Assembly: GCA_943330855.2 (NCBI GenBank)
Contig: CALQJI020000028.1
Coordinates: 1 to 54,374 of the forward strand
Reading direction: 5' to 3'
From: Klebsiella pneumoniae
GTDB lineage: Bacteria > Verrucomicrobiota > Verrucomicrobiia > Limisphaerales > SXTU01
Length of the DNA: 54,374 nucleotides
The position numbers were made by a program, and so were the translations under genes. Below the pieces are notes generated by a model. That model was given only the letters and a program-made list of their open reading frames with translations, searched no databases and was not told where the DNA came from. Positions 9,214 to 17,600 of the stretch are shown piece after piece (the first letter of the stretch is position 1; every line of letters begins with the position of its first letter).

Positions 9214-10317
9214 ATGCGCACTGCCAAAGCCTCTGTCCTCGAAGCGTTCAACGCGCCGCTGCGGCTGCACACCTACGAAGTGACCTCGCCCGTCGAACCG
9301 GGCGCGGTGCTGGTGCGCACGGAGATGGCCGGTATCTGCGGCACGGACGTGCATCTGTGGCAGGGCCAGTTGCCCATCAAGCTGCCGGTGATTCTCGGCC
9401 ACGAGACGGTCGGGCACATCGCGGAGCTGGGCGCTGGCGTGGAGAAGGATTGGTCCGGCCAGCCGCTGGCAGTCGGCGACCGCGTGACGTGGAACTCCGC
9501 CGTGTCCTGCGGCCAGTGCTACTACTGCGCCGTGAAGAAGCAGCCGACGCGGTGCGCGCAACGGCGGGCTTACGGCATCGGCTACCCGTGCGATTGCGCG
9601 CCGCACTTCCTCGGTGGTTACGCGGAGTTTCACTACCTGCGCCCGCGCACGACGATTTTCAAACTGCCCGCCGACCTACCCACCGAGTCCGTCATCGGCG
9701 CCGGCTGCGCGCTCATCACGGCGATTCACGGCATCGAGCGCACGGGCATCGCGTGGCAGGACACCGTAGTGGTCCAAGGCGCGGGGCCGGTGGGCATCGC
9801 CGCACTGGCGGTGGCGAAGAGCGCGGGCGCAGGCAAAGTCATCGTCATCGGCGCGCCGAAACACCGGCTGGACATGGCGCTGCGCTTCGGAGCCGACGCG
9901 GTGATTGACCTCGATGAAGTCCGCGAACCAGCGGCTCGGCTCGCGATGGTGCGCGAACTGACCGGTGGCTACGGTGCGGATGTCGTGCTGGAATGCGTGG
10001 GCCATCCCAGCGCGGTGGTCGAGGGCTTGGAGCTGTGCCGCGACGGCGGGAAGTATCTCGTGCTCGGCCACTACTGCGATGCGGGGCCGGTGGCGTTCAA
10101 CCCGCACGTCATCACGCGCAAGCAGCTCTCCGTGTTCGGCTCGTGGTCCAGCGAGCCACGGCACTTGCAAGCGGCGATTGAGTTCCTCCGGCGGCATCAA
10201 CGGGAGTTTCCATTCCACGAGATGGTCACGCACCGCTTCACCATCGAGCAGGCGGACGAGGCGCTGCGCACCACGGCGAAGTGGCAGTCAGCAAAGAGCG
10301 TGATTGTGCCGGGCTGA
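9214..10317 (+). CDS. Zinc-dependent medium-chain alcohol dehydrogenase
   Basis: A 367-residue MDR-family dehydrogenase similar to threonine/sorbitol-type enzymes. Catalytic zinc ligands are visible as Cys42 (in ICGTDVH) and GHE at 62-64. Structural zinc cysteines are C99, C102, C105 and C114, with eight rather than the usual seven residues before the last. The Rossmann fold carries GAGPVGIAA. The frame opens 39 codons upstream, but the family start is the internal MRTAKASVLE, preceded by a pyrimidine-rich leader ending CTCACC. It follows the MFS carrier in the same direction and likely oxidises a polyol or sugar. Confidence 0.9.
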   Translation: MRTAKASVLEAFNAPLRLHTYEVTSPVEPGAVLVRTEMAGICGTDVHLWQGQLPIKLPVILGHETVGHIAELGAGVEKDWSGQPLAVGDRVTWNSAVSCGQCYYCAVKKQPTRCAQRRAYGIGYPCDCAPHFLGGYAEFHYLRPRTTIFKLPADLPTESVIGAGCALITAIHGIERTGIAWQDTVVVQGAGPVGIAALAVAKSAGAGKVIVIGAPKHRLDMALRFGADAVIDLDEVREPAARLAMVRELTGGYGADVVLECVGHPSAVVEGLELCRDGGKYLVLGHYCDAGPVAFNPHVITRKQLSVFGSWSSEPRHLQAAIEFLRRHQREFPFHEMVTHRFTIEQADEALRTTAKWQSAKSVIVPG

Positions 10318-10322
10318 GGAGC

Positions 10323-10453
10323 TCCGTAGCCGCGAAGTGAGGCTGCCGTCTCTGTAGCAGCCGAGGTGAGAAGACGAAATTCTTTGGCAATTCCCAGCGC
10401 GCGTCCGCCGCTGCTGTTGGTCCACGTGATCCGCCATTTACCTCGGCAGCTAC
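10323..10453. repeat. Intergenic repeat, GTAGCCGCCGAGGTGA family, copy 3
   Basis: A degenerate half-copy (GTAGCCGCGAAGTGA, from 10325) is followed by GTAGCAGCCGAGGTGA at 10354-10369, whose first 14 bases pair with ACCTCGGCAGCTAC at 10440-10453 with one mismatch. It sits between convergent gene ends. Confidence 0.7.
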
Positions 10454-10462
10454 CTCACCAAC

Positions 10463-12046
10463 TCAGCGGCGAGGAGTGGACTGCGCGGTGATCTTTGCGA
10501 TGAAGATGTCGGTCTCGCCCAAGCTCTTCAGGACGTGGTCGCCGAAGGTCATGTTGCCACGAAAGTAACCGATGATGTAGCTGTTGCCGCCGCGGTCCAC
10601 GGCGATGCCATGTCCGGCCATAGGCTCGGAGAACTGGCCGCCCGCCTGCCGTGCCCAGAGGACGCGGCCTTCGCGGTCGAGTTCTGCGGCGAAAATGTCG
10701 CCAATGCCCATGCTGAAGAGGGTGTTATTCCCGAACTGCACCTTGCCCGCGAACGTGCCGGTCACGTGTGCGTGGCCGCTGGCGTCCACCGCGATGCTGT
10801 AGCCTGCCTCGGGGCAGCCGATCTTGTTGCCGCCGAAGGTGCGGACCCAAGTCAACCGACTGCGCTGGTCATACTTGGAGACAAACACGTCCGAGCCGCC
10901 CTCACTCTTGAGGCCCTTGCCGTTGAACGAGCCGACGTGCGTGCCTTTGCGTGAGCGGAACGCGGCGTGCAAACGCATCTCTGAGGAGTAGGACTCGGTG
11001 CCGTTGAAACCGCCAGAGACGAGGATGTTGCCATGCGGGTCAAGCGCGATGCCGTAGCCGATGTCGGTGTTCGGGCCGCCCGCGCGTTGAGCCCAGACGG
11101 TGCGCCCCGTGTTATCGAGCTTGGCCACGAAGCTGTCCACCAACCCGGCGCTGCTCAGAGTGACCGTGCGGGAGAAGCGCACCTCGTCCTCGAAGCCGCC
11201 GGTGATGTAGGCGTTGCCCTGCGCGTCCACGGCGATGGCCACGGCCACATCGTCCCCGGGGCCGCCGATTTGGCGGACCCAGTCGAGTTCGCCGTTGGTG
11301 TCGTAACGGGCGACGAACATATCGTTGAAGCCGGCGTTCTTGAGCGTCAGGTCGCCGAAGGTGGTGTCGCCGGAGAAATAGCCGCAGACATACACGTAGC
11401 CGTCCGCTGCGATGGTGATGCCGTTGCCGCCGCCGCCGCCGGTGCCGCCGGCCTGACGAACCCAGAGGACCTTGCCGTTGCCGTCAAACTTGGCGACGAA
11501 GATTTCGGTGTCCGAGTTGCGTTTCACGATCTCGCCGCCGAAGTCCACCGTAGGGGACTGGAAAGAGCCGGTGAGATAGCAGTTGCCCTCGGCATCAATG
11601 GCCACCGCACGGGCGAAGTCATCGGCGCTGCCGCCGGCCTGACGGACCCACTCCAGCTTGCCGGTGCGGTTATACTTGGCTAGGAAGATGTCGGCTTCAC
11701 CTTTGCCGGCGAGCGAATACTCTTCGAATCGGGCCTGGCTGCGAAAATACCCGCAGACGTAGGTGTTCCCCTCGTTGTCCACGGTAATGCCCGTGCCGTA
11801 ATCATGGCCGGGGCCGCCCCCGCGGGAAGCCCAGCGGAACGCGGGCATTTCTGCCAGCGCGGTGGAGAGTAGCAACGTGACGGCGAGCAAGGCCAAAGCG
11901 CAGGACCGCACGGCGATTGCCGCAAGACGAGAGGACGGGCGGGAGAAGGGTGAGGTAGACACGATCGGTGTGTTTGGAGCTGGCGAACGCGCAATGTTGG
12001 GGCGCACAAGGGGTGGAGTGGTCGCCACGTTTGCGACAGCCTCCAT
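10463..12046 (-). CDS. Secreted SBBP-repeat beta-propeller protein
   Basis: A 527-residue exported protein. After a hydrophobic signal segment (about 46-64) it has seven repeats of the SBBP type, each with a GNxYVCGYF-like strand and a WVRQAGG-like strand, consistent with a seven-bladed propeller. Such proteins are typical of PVC genomes and are thought to bind ligands at the cell surface; no catalytic residues are seen. The ATG start leaves an unusually long N-region of about 44 residues. A GTG at 11962 would give a normal signal peptide and may be the true start. Confidence 0.85.
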   Translation of the reverse strand: MEAVANVATTPPLVRPNIARSPAPNTPIVSTSPFSRPSSRLAAIAVRSCALALLAVTLLLSTALAEMPAFRWASRGGGPGHDYGTGITVDNEGNTYVCGYFRSQARFEEYSLAGKGEADIFLAKYNRTGKLEWVRQAGGSADDFARAVAIDAEGNCYLTGSFQSPTVDFGGEIVKRNSDTEIFVAKFDGNGKVLWVRQAGGTGGGGGNGITIAADGYVYVCGYFSGDTTFGDLTLKNAGFNDMFVARYDTNGELDWVRQIGGPGDDVAVAIAVDAQGNAYITGGFEDEVRFSRTVTLSSAGLVDSFVAKLDNTGRTVWAQRAGGPNTDIGYGIALDPHGNILVSGGFNGTESYSSEMRLHAAFRSRKGTHVGSFNGKGLKSEGGSDVFVSKYDQRSRLTWVRTFGGNKIGCPEAGYSIAVDASGHAHVTGTFAGKVQFGNNTLFSMGIGDIFAAELDREGRVLWARQAGGQFSEPMAGHGIAVDRGGNSYIIGYFRGNMTFGDHVLKSLGETDIFIAKITAQSTPRR

Positions 12047-12362
12047 TCACGGTGGCTGAACCGTAGGTTTTATGGGGGGATAGCGGCGGGGATTCAAGCG
12101 CAAAGTCCCGCGTTATCACGCCGGAGGCGCGTCTTCACGAACGGGCAGCGGGCAGTGTTCAGCGGTTAGCGGTCAGTCGGTGATGTCTGACGGAAGTAAC
12201 TGCCCTCTGCCCTCTGCCCGACCGGTTTCCTCAAAATCGGGCTGGTCAAACCGTCGCATTTCACCAAAGTGTGGGCCCGTTTATGACCGTCCTGTGGTTC
12301 AACCAACAGTCAAACACCCGCCGCCGCGCGCTGCCCGGCGCGCTCCATTAATCCTCCGACCC
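12047..12362. other. 316-bp divergent intergenic region
   Basis: This lies between the divergent SBBP and dapA genes and must hold both promoters, although I see no clear -35/-10 boxes. It includes the palindromic repeat at 12142-12220. Confidence 0.5.
12142..12220. repeat. Palindromic repeat with short tandem units
   Basis: CGGGCAGCGGGCAGT (12142-12156) faces ACTGCCCTCTGCCC and a following TCTGCCCG (12199-12220). Each arm is a short tandem array (GGGCAGC; CTGCCCT), and the centre has a GTTCAGCGGTTAGCGGTCAG run. It resembles the other small palindromic elements of the window in architecture but not in sequence. Confidence 0.6.
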
Positions 12363-13244
12363 ATGTTCACCGGAACCTACACCGCCATCGTCACCCCCTT
12401 TCGCTCGAACGGCCAACTCGACGAAGTTGCCCTCGAACGCATCATCAAAGCCCAGATCAAGGGTGGCGTGGACGGCATCGTCCCCTGCGGCACCACCGGC
12501 GAATCCCCCACGCTCGATTACGAGGAACACATCCGCGTCATCGAGCTGTCGGTGAAGTTCGCTGCCGGCAAGTGCAAGGTCATCGCCGGCACGGGAGCCA
12601 ACTCCACGAGCGAGGCCATTTACCTCACCAAGGCCGCCGAGGAAGTCGGCGTGGACGGCTCGCTCCAAGTCGCTCCCTACTACAACAAGCCCACGCAGGA
12701 AGGCCTCTTCCAGCACTTCAAGGCCATCGCCGCCGAGACTGAACTGCCCCTCATCCTTTACAGCATCCCGGGCCGTTGCGGCGTCGAAATCGGCGTGGAC
12801 ACCGTCAAGCGCCTCGCTGGCCACTGCCCGAACATCGTCGCCATCAAGGAAGCTGGCGGCTCGTGCGACCGCGTCAGCCAGCTCCGGCAAGCTCTCGATA
12901 GGCACTTCAACATCCTCAGCGGCGACGACTCCCTCACCCTGCCCTTCATGAGCGTCGGGGCGGAGGGCGTCATCAGCGTCGCCAGCAACCTCATCCCGCG
13001 CGAGGTCAGCCACATGGTGGATTACTTCCGCTCCGGCCGGCCCGAGGCCGCGCTCAAGCTGCACGCGAAGTTCTACCCGCTCTTCAAGGACCTCTTCATC
13101 GAGACCAACCCCGTCCCGGTCAAAGCCGCGCTGGCGATGCTCGGGCAAGTGGAAGAGCACTACCGCCTCCCGCTCGTGCGCATGAGTGCGGCGAACCGCG
13201 CCGTGCTCAAAGCGACGCTGAAGACCTGTGGCCTGCTGAAGTAA
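12363..13244 (+). CDS. dapA: 4-hydroxy-tetrahydrodipicolinate synthase
   Basis: A 293-residue class I aldolase of the lysine/diaminopimelate pathway, condensing pyruvate with aspartate semialdehyde in the cytoplasm. The sequence shows GTTGES (43-48), Tyr133 and Arg138 in the YSIPGR loop, and the Schiff-base Lys162 in AIKEAGG. Length matches the family. The frame extends upstream to 12180, but MFTGTYTAIVTPF is the conserved start; it follows a pyrimidine-rich leader ending CCGACCC. No other lysine gene is adjacent. Related NAL/KDG aldolases are possible, but GTTGES favours DapA. Confidence 0.93.
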   Translation: MFTGTYTAIVTPFRSNGQLDEVALERIIKAQIKGGVDGIVPCGTTGESPTLDYEEHIRVIELSVKFAAGKCKVIAGTGANSTSEAIYLTKAAEEVGVDGSLQVAPYYNKPTQEGLFQHFKAIAAETELPLILYSIPGRCGVEIGVDTVKRLAGHCPNIVAIKEAGGSCDRVSQLRQALDRHFNILSGDDSLTLPFMSVGAEGVISVASNLIPREVSHMVDYFRSGRPEAALKLHAKFYPLFKDLFIETNPVPVKAALAMLGQVEEHYRLPLVRMSAANRAVLKATLKTCGLLK

Positions 13245-13385
13245 GGCGCGGGTGGTTTGACAATCCCCGGCGACCCTACTCATGAACCGGAGCGGCGGTT
13301 GGCGGGCCGTGGGTTCTCTCCCATGAGTGCCCGTCAGCGCAGGTCAGTGGGTTCAAACAATCCGCCGCCGCCCCCAAAATCAAAA

Positions 13386-13407
13386 GGCGGTGGCCGGAGC
13401 CACCGCC
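13386..13407 (-). terminator. Rho-independent terminator of the Spy-like gene
   Basis: GGCGGTGGC (13386-13394), a CGGA loop and GCCACCGCC (13399-13407) form a perfect 9-bp stem. Read on the minus strand it is followed by TTTTGATTTT, placed about 25 bp after the stop of the small secreted gene. Confidence 0.9.
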
Positions 13408-13432
13408 GTCCTAAACTGTTTGGGAGCCGACC

Positions 13433-13792
13433 TTACTGCTTCCTACGCTTGGCGGCCTGCTCGGCGACGATCTTGTCGTATTTCTCGCCCTGCTCCTTGG
13501 TCAGCACGGCCTTGATCTTGCCGGTGAACTCGGTGCGCATCTCGGTCATCTTCTTACGGCTGTCTTCCTTCGGGGTGTTCGAGTCCGCGAAGATCGCGCG
13601 CATCTTTTCGCCCTGTTCCTTGAGGATGGGTTCGAGCTTGGCCTTCTGCTCGGCGGTGAGCGTCAGCAGTTCGACCATCTGCTTGAGTTGCTCGGCGAGA
13701 TCGGGACGACCCTTCTTCTCCTGCGCTTGGGTGGCGGGGCTGAACGCGACGAGCGCGCCCAGCACGATGGCTGCGATGAATTGCTTCTTCAT
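13433..13792 (-). CDS. Small secreted Spy/CpxP-like protein
   Basis: A 119-residue exported protein. The signal peptide ends near residue 23 (SPATQA). The mature part is mostly charged helix with two LTxEQ-like motifs (LTLTAEQKAKL and VLTKEQGEKY), the pattern of the Spy/CpxP periplasmic chaperone family and of many PVC hypothetical proteins. The C-terminus is Lys/Arg-rich. It has its own terminator downstream. Function beyond a possible periplasmic chaperone or metal/stress role is unproven. Confidence 0.8.
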   Translation of the reverse strand: MKKQFIAAIVLGALVAFSPATQAQEKKGRPDLAEQLKQMVELLTLTAEQKAKLEPILKEQGEKMRAIFADSNTPKEDSRKKMTEMRTEFTGKIKAVLTKEQGEKYDKIVAEQAAKRRKQ

Positions 13793-13881
13793 GGGGTGTT
13801 TTTGGTTTGGTTTTTGAGGTTGGCAGAATTGCCTACGAGCGTGTTCGGGGGAGGAGACGCCCGCACCGGAGGACGGTTACA

Positions 13882-14745
13882 TCACACCACCGCCACGGGA
13901 TTCTCTAGCAGCCCGATGCCGCTGATGCACACGCGCACACAGTCCCCCGCCGCGAGGGTGAACCCGTCCGGCGGCACCACACCCGTGCCCGTCAGCAGCA
14001 TCGCGCCGTGCGGGAAGCTCTGGCTGCGGAAGAGAAACTCCGCGAGCGAGTCAAACGTCCGCTTGATCTGCCCCACGGAAGTCTCGCCACTGAAGACCGC
14101 CTGCCCGCCCCGCAAAATTTCCACCCCGATCGTCCACCCCCGCGCCTCCGCCTCGCTCGCGCCCACCGTGATAAACGGCCCCACGGCGCAGGATTTCAGG
14201 TAAGTCTTCGCCTGCGGAAGATACAGCAGGTTCTCGCCCTCGATGTCCCGCGAGCTCATGTCATTGCCGATCGTGTAGCCCACCACGCGGCCTCGGGAGT
14301 TGCACACCAGCACCAGCTCCGGCTCCGGCACGTTCCACTTCGCGTCGCGGCGGATGCCCACATCGCCGCCGGTCGCGACGACTTTCTCCGGCAGGGACTT
14401 GAAGAAAATCTCCGGGCGCTCCGCCTCATACACGCGGTCGTAAGCGCTGGCGCTGAACTCGGATTCGTCCATGCGCGCCTTCTTGCTGCGCAGATAAGTC
14501 ACGCCCGCGGCCCAGACTTCCTGCTGCTCCACGGGTGCGAGCAGTGTGACCTCGGACAGATTCAGACGCGGCAGCGGCAGCGCCGCGAGACCCTGAAGCA
14601 CGGCGAACAAGTCTTCGCTCTCCAGCAACGCGGTGAGCCGCTGCACCCCGGCGGCGGAAAGGTCGAGCACCGTGGCGGCGTCCGTGGTGAGGCCGATGCG
14701 GGCGTGATGGCAACTGGACCCAGTCTTGAAGCGGCAAAGTTTCAT
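13882..14745 (-). CDS. Fumarylacetoacetate hydrolase family protein
   Basis: A 287-residue FAH-fold protein. The metal site is visible as Glu141 and Glu143 in PEPELVLV, with Asp162 in GYTIGNDMSSRDIEGEN and the preceding PEIFFKSLPEKV substrate loop. This branch includes 2,4-diketo-3-deoxy-L-fuconate hydrolases and 2-hydroxyhepta-diene-dioate isomerases, so it likely cleaves or tautomerises a sugar-acid or aromatic breakdown product. It is cytoplasmic and follows the M24-like gene by 93 bp on the same strand. Confidence 0.9.
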   Translation of the reverse strand: MKLCRFKTGSSCHHARIGLTTDAATVLDLSAAGVQRLTALLESEDLFAVLQGLAALPLPRLNLSEVTLLAPVEQQEVWAAGVTYLRSKKARMDESEFSASAYDRVYEAERPEIFFKSLPEKVVATGGDVGIRRDAKWNVPEPELVLVCNSRGRVVGYTIGNDMSSRDIEGENLLYLPQAKTYLKSCAVGPFITVGASEAEARGWTIGVEILRGGQAVFSGETSVGQIKRTFDSLAEFLFRSQSFPHGAMLLTGTGVVPPDGFTLAAGDCVRVCISGIGLLENPVAVV

Positions 14746-14838
14746 GTGTTTCGTGGCGCGTATTGGTGCGGCGAGCCGCCGCGCGTGTCAATCGCGGATC
14801 GCCTGCAGCCCTGCTGGAAACGGATTACTGCCAATCCC

Positions 14839-15936
14839 TCAGCGCACCAGAATGTCCGGGCGCAACCAGAGGCCGTCCTCGTCCTCGACGCTGACCATCG
14901 GCCAGTTCGTCGCGGGGGTGATGACTTGGGTGCCTTGGCTGGTGGCGAGAATCGTGTCCTCACTCTTGGTGCCAGTGATCGAGGGGTTCCACGCGAAGGG
15001 CTGGTTTTCCAGGACCACGCCGGCGGTGGTGGGCGTGCCGAGGTAGTCGCGGCCTTGGTAGCCGCAGGGGCCGCCTTGGTGGTGGAGCTGCCATTCGTCC
15101 GCGAACCCGACGGCGTCGTAGGCGGCGACGGCTTGGCGGAAGATGTCTTTCACCGGCGTGCCGACTTGGCTGGCGAGGTGCAGCTCGGTGTCCACGGCGC
15201 ACACGGCGTTGTGGCGGTGGCGGAGGTCCTTGGAGATGGCTCCGAAGTGGACGAGCCGCGTGAGGGCGACGATGAGGCCGTGCTGCCGGGCGCAGAGGAC
15301 GACCTCGGCGAACTTGCGGAGTTTCTTCGTCGTCGGGCGCGGATGGCGGTAGTGCTTGATGCGCTCGTCGGTGGCGACGAGGACGACGATGGGGGTGAGG
15401 TTACGCGCCCAGCAGCGCTCGGAGAGGACGCCGGCGATTTGGAATTCCGTCTGGCCGGGCTGAAGGCTTTGGCAAGTCTCGTTCATGACCGCTTCCGCTG
15501 CCTTGCCGAGCGCGCGGTAGCGTTTCACTTCGATCTCACTGAGCGCGTAGTGCAGCGGCGCGAAGAGGTCGGGGCGCGCGGTGGTGCCCCAGTCGCCGCA
15601 GTCGGAGAGGGTCTTGGCGGGGTCGGCGACTTGCTTGAGAGCCTTCACCGCACTGTCGCCGTCGTGCCACTCCCAGAGCAGCGGCTTGGCTCCGAGACCC
15701 TTGACCACTTCGTCCTGCAGGCAGCGCATCTCGATGCGGTTGGCGAAGAGGTGGAAACCCTTCGCGGTGACGACGAGCTGGCCGAAGCTGAGGTTGCTGT
15801 TGAGCGGGATGTGCGCCTCGCCGCCACAGGCGAGCCAGGAGAAGTTGGGTTGCAGACCGAGCAGCGCGGCGTCGGCGGACTGGGCCTTCAGGAGCGCGCG
15901 GACCTGGGTGAGTTTGGTTTTGAGTTCGAGGTTCAT
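14839..15936 (-). CDS. M24-fold (Xaa-Pro peptidase-like) protein, probably not a standard metallopeptidase
   Basis: A 365-residue protein with a creatinase-like N-terminal domain and a pita-bread C-terminal domain. The C-terminal part shows the LHHQGGPCGYQGRDYLGTP histidine segment and the ITGTKSEDTIL glutamate segment. The two aspartate ligands expected in the DxG...DxTR block are not evident: the equivalent stretch reads VHFGAISKDLRHRHNAV. It may therefore bind no metal pair or act as a non-peptidase. The start was placed at MNLELKTKL because the upstream 71 codons overlap the opposite gene's leader and look non-coding. Confidence 0.78.
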   Translation of the reverse strand: MNLELKTKLTQVRALLKAQSADAALLGLQPNFSWLACGGEAHIPLNSNLSFGQLVVTAKGFHLFANRIEMRCLQDEVVKGLGAKPLLWEWHDGDSAVKALKQVADPAKTLSDCGDWGTTARPDLFAPLHYALSEIEVKRYRALGKAAEAVMNETCQSLQPGQTEFQIAGVLSERCWARNLTPIVVLVATDERIKHYRHPRPTTKKLRKFAEVVLCARQHGLIVALTRLVHFGAISKDLRHRHNAVCAVDTELHLASQVGTPVKDIFRQAVAAYDAVGFADEWQLHHQGGPCGYQGRDYLGTPTTAGVVLENQPFAWNPSITGTKSEDTILATSQGTQVITPATNWPMVSVEDEDGLWLRPDILVR

Positions 15937-16081
15937 CGGACGGTTTTGAGTTTTGAGTCGGGCGGCGCGGCTTGGTGGGACGCGCGCGGGTTGTCGCACG
16001 GGAAAGGGATTGCCGCTGGTTTCCGGCTCCCGATATAGTGCGCCCATCCTAAGCGCCGACGCGCTCAACTCAACTTTATTG

Positions 16082-16684
16082 ATGACCGACTGGAATTTCC
16101 AAAGCCGCGCGCACGCCTGCCAGGCGTGCCAAAAGCCATTCGCAAACAAGCAGGCTTACCACACGGTCCTAGCCTTCGACCGGCACGGGCTGGCGCGGCA
16201 GGACGTCTGCGGGGCGTGCTGGACGGCACAGTTCAGCGAGGGCGCCAGTGACCGCAAAGGCTTCATCTCCCACTGGGTCGGCGAGTATCAAGCCCCGCCC
16301 GCCGCGCCGCCGGACGCGATCCAAAAGGAAACGGCCGAGACGCTGTTGCGCAAGCTGATGGAGAAGAACGACCCGCAGTATCGCGGCGCGGCGTTCATCC
16401 TAGCCGTGATGCTGGAGCGCAAGAAACTGCTCAAGGTGAAGGCGCAGGTGAAGGAGAACGGCACCCGAGTCATCATCTACGAGCAGCCGAAGACCGGCGA
16501 CATCTTCACGATTTCCGACCCGGACTTGCAGCTCAACCAACTCGAAGCCGTGCAGCGGCAGGTCGCCGCGCTGATGGAAGGCGGCTTGGATGCGCCCCCC
16601 GTTGAACCCGCCGCCTACATCGTCCCGCCAGAACAGCCGCCCATCGCCGCGCTGGTAGGATTGAGTGAAGAGGTCGCGCAATGA
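16082..16684 (+). CDS. Four-cysteine (zinc-ribbon-like) protein, function unknown
   Basis: A 200-residue cytoplasmic protein. C13-x2-C16 and C43-x2-C46 in the first 50 residues look like a zinc knuckle. A middle helical region (about 80-130) is Lys/Glu-rich, and the C-terminal tail is Pro/Ala-rich. I do not recognise a named family. It lies 81 bp upstream of rnc in the same direction and may be co-transcribed with it, hinting at an RNA-related role; that is inference only. The ATG at 16082 is chosen because the cysteine module begins just after it. Confidence 0.75.
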   Translation: MTDWNFQSRAHACQACQKPFANKQAYHTVLAFDRHGLARQDVCGACWTAQFSEGASDRKGFISHWVGEYQAPPAAPPDAIQKETAETLLRKLMEKNDPQYRGAAFILAVMLERKKLLKVKAQVKENGTRVIIYEQPKTGDIFTISDPDLQLNQLEAVQRQVAALMEGGLDAPPVEPAAYIVPPEQPPIAALVGLSEEVAQ

Positions 16685-16765
16685 CCGCCCTTCCGCACGC
16701 ACACCGAGCGCAGAGCGTAACCCGCCCCGTTCAACCTTCATCTTTCAACTGGCATCCACCCTCCC

Positions 16766-17470
16766 GTGTCTAGTCTCGACGTCCTGCAAGCCCGACTCGG
16801 CCACTCGTTCCGCGACCCGGCACTCCTGCTGCTGGCGCTCACACACCCGTCTATCTCGCACGAAACCGGGACCAACGGCGACCACAACCAGCGGCTCGAA
16901 TACCTCGGCGACGCCGTGCTCCAGCTCGCGCTTTCCCGCGAACTCTACGACCGCTACCCACACCACGACGAAGGTCCGCTTACCAAGATCCGCGCCCAGC
17001 TTGTGAATCAGGTATGCCTCGCCGAGCAAGGCCGTGCGCTGGGGCTCGGCGAGCATCTCATCCTCAGCCGTGGCGAGCAGAATAACGGCGGGCGCGAGCG
17101 GCCCTCCATCATTGCCGATGCCTACGAGGCCATCCTCGGCGCTCTGTTTCTCGACGGCGGCTACGACGTCGCGCGGGCGTTCATCCTGCGGTCCTTTCAA
17201 GACGAGTTCACCGATGTTGAAAGCGCCGCCACCACGGACAATCCCAAAGGCGCACTCCAGGAAATCCTCCAAGCCATCTCCTCCAAGGCCCCCGTGTATC
17301 AAGTCCTCGCCGCCACCGGCCCGGACCACGAGCGCAGCTTCGAGTGCGCCGTGTTCCACAAAGGCGTGGAAATCGGACGCGGCATCGGCAAGAGCAAGAA
17401 GCTGGGGGAAAGTCAGGCCGCAGCCGCCGCGCTGGAGCAGTTGCGGGAGAAGAACGACGTGAACCCTTGA
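16766..17470 (+). CDS. rnc: Ribonuclease III
   Basis: A 234-residue dsRNA endonuclease. The signature NQRLEYLGDAVL is at 41-52, with Glu45 and Asp49, and the second acidic pair Asp118/Glu121 is in IIADAYEAILGALFLDGG. A double-stranded RNA-binding domain fills about 157-231 (NPKGALQEILQ to AAAALEQLRE). All four catalytic acidic residues are present. The start is GTG. It processes rRNA and other structured transcripts in the cytoplasm. Confidence 0.95.
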   Translation: MSSLDVLQARLGHSFRDPALLLLALTHPSISHETGTNGDHNQRLEYLGDAVLQLALSRELYDRYPHHDEGPLTKIRAQLVNQVCLAEQGRALGLGEHLILSRGEQNNGGRERPSIIADAYEAILGALFLDGGYDVARAFILRSFQDEFTDVESAATTDNPKGALQEILQAISSKAPVYQVLAATGPDHERSFECAVFHKGVEIGRGIGKSKKLGESQAAAAALEQLREKNDVNP

Positions 17471-17504
17471 ACTGCGAAGTCCGCTCAGTGAGTTGGATGG
17501 CTGT

Positions 17505-17566
17505 AGCCCTCGCTGCCTGCCCAAAAATAAGGTGCGGCTCTCGCCAGCGCTACCGACGCGAGGGCT
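17505..17566. repeat. Inverted repeat downstream of rnc
   Basis: AGCCCTCGC (17505-17513) pairs perfectly with GCGAGGGCT (17558-17566). The interior (GCGGCTCTCGCCAGCGC) can fold further. It is preceded by GTAGCC-like sequence recalling the GTAGCCGCCGAGGTGA family and may end rnc transcription. Confidence 0.6.
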
Positions 17567-17600
17567 TGAAGTTCTCACCATCCGCTTTCAAAGTCCTCCC

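Noticed and set aside
7213..10453. Repeats in the sugar-transport region as a CRISPR array
   Set aside because: Copies are kilobases apart, palindromic, variable and separated by genes, without regular spacers or cas genes.
14008..16038. A 676-residue plus-strand open frame opposite the FAH and M24 genes
   Set aside because: It spans two genes that have clear family motifs on the minus strand and has no motif of its own.
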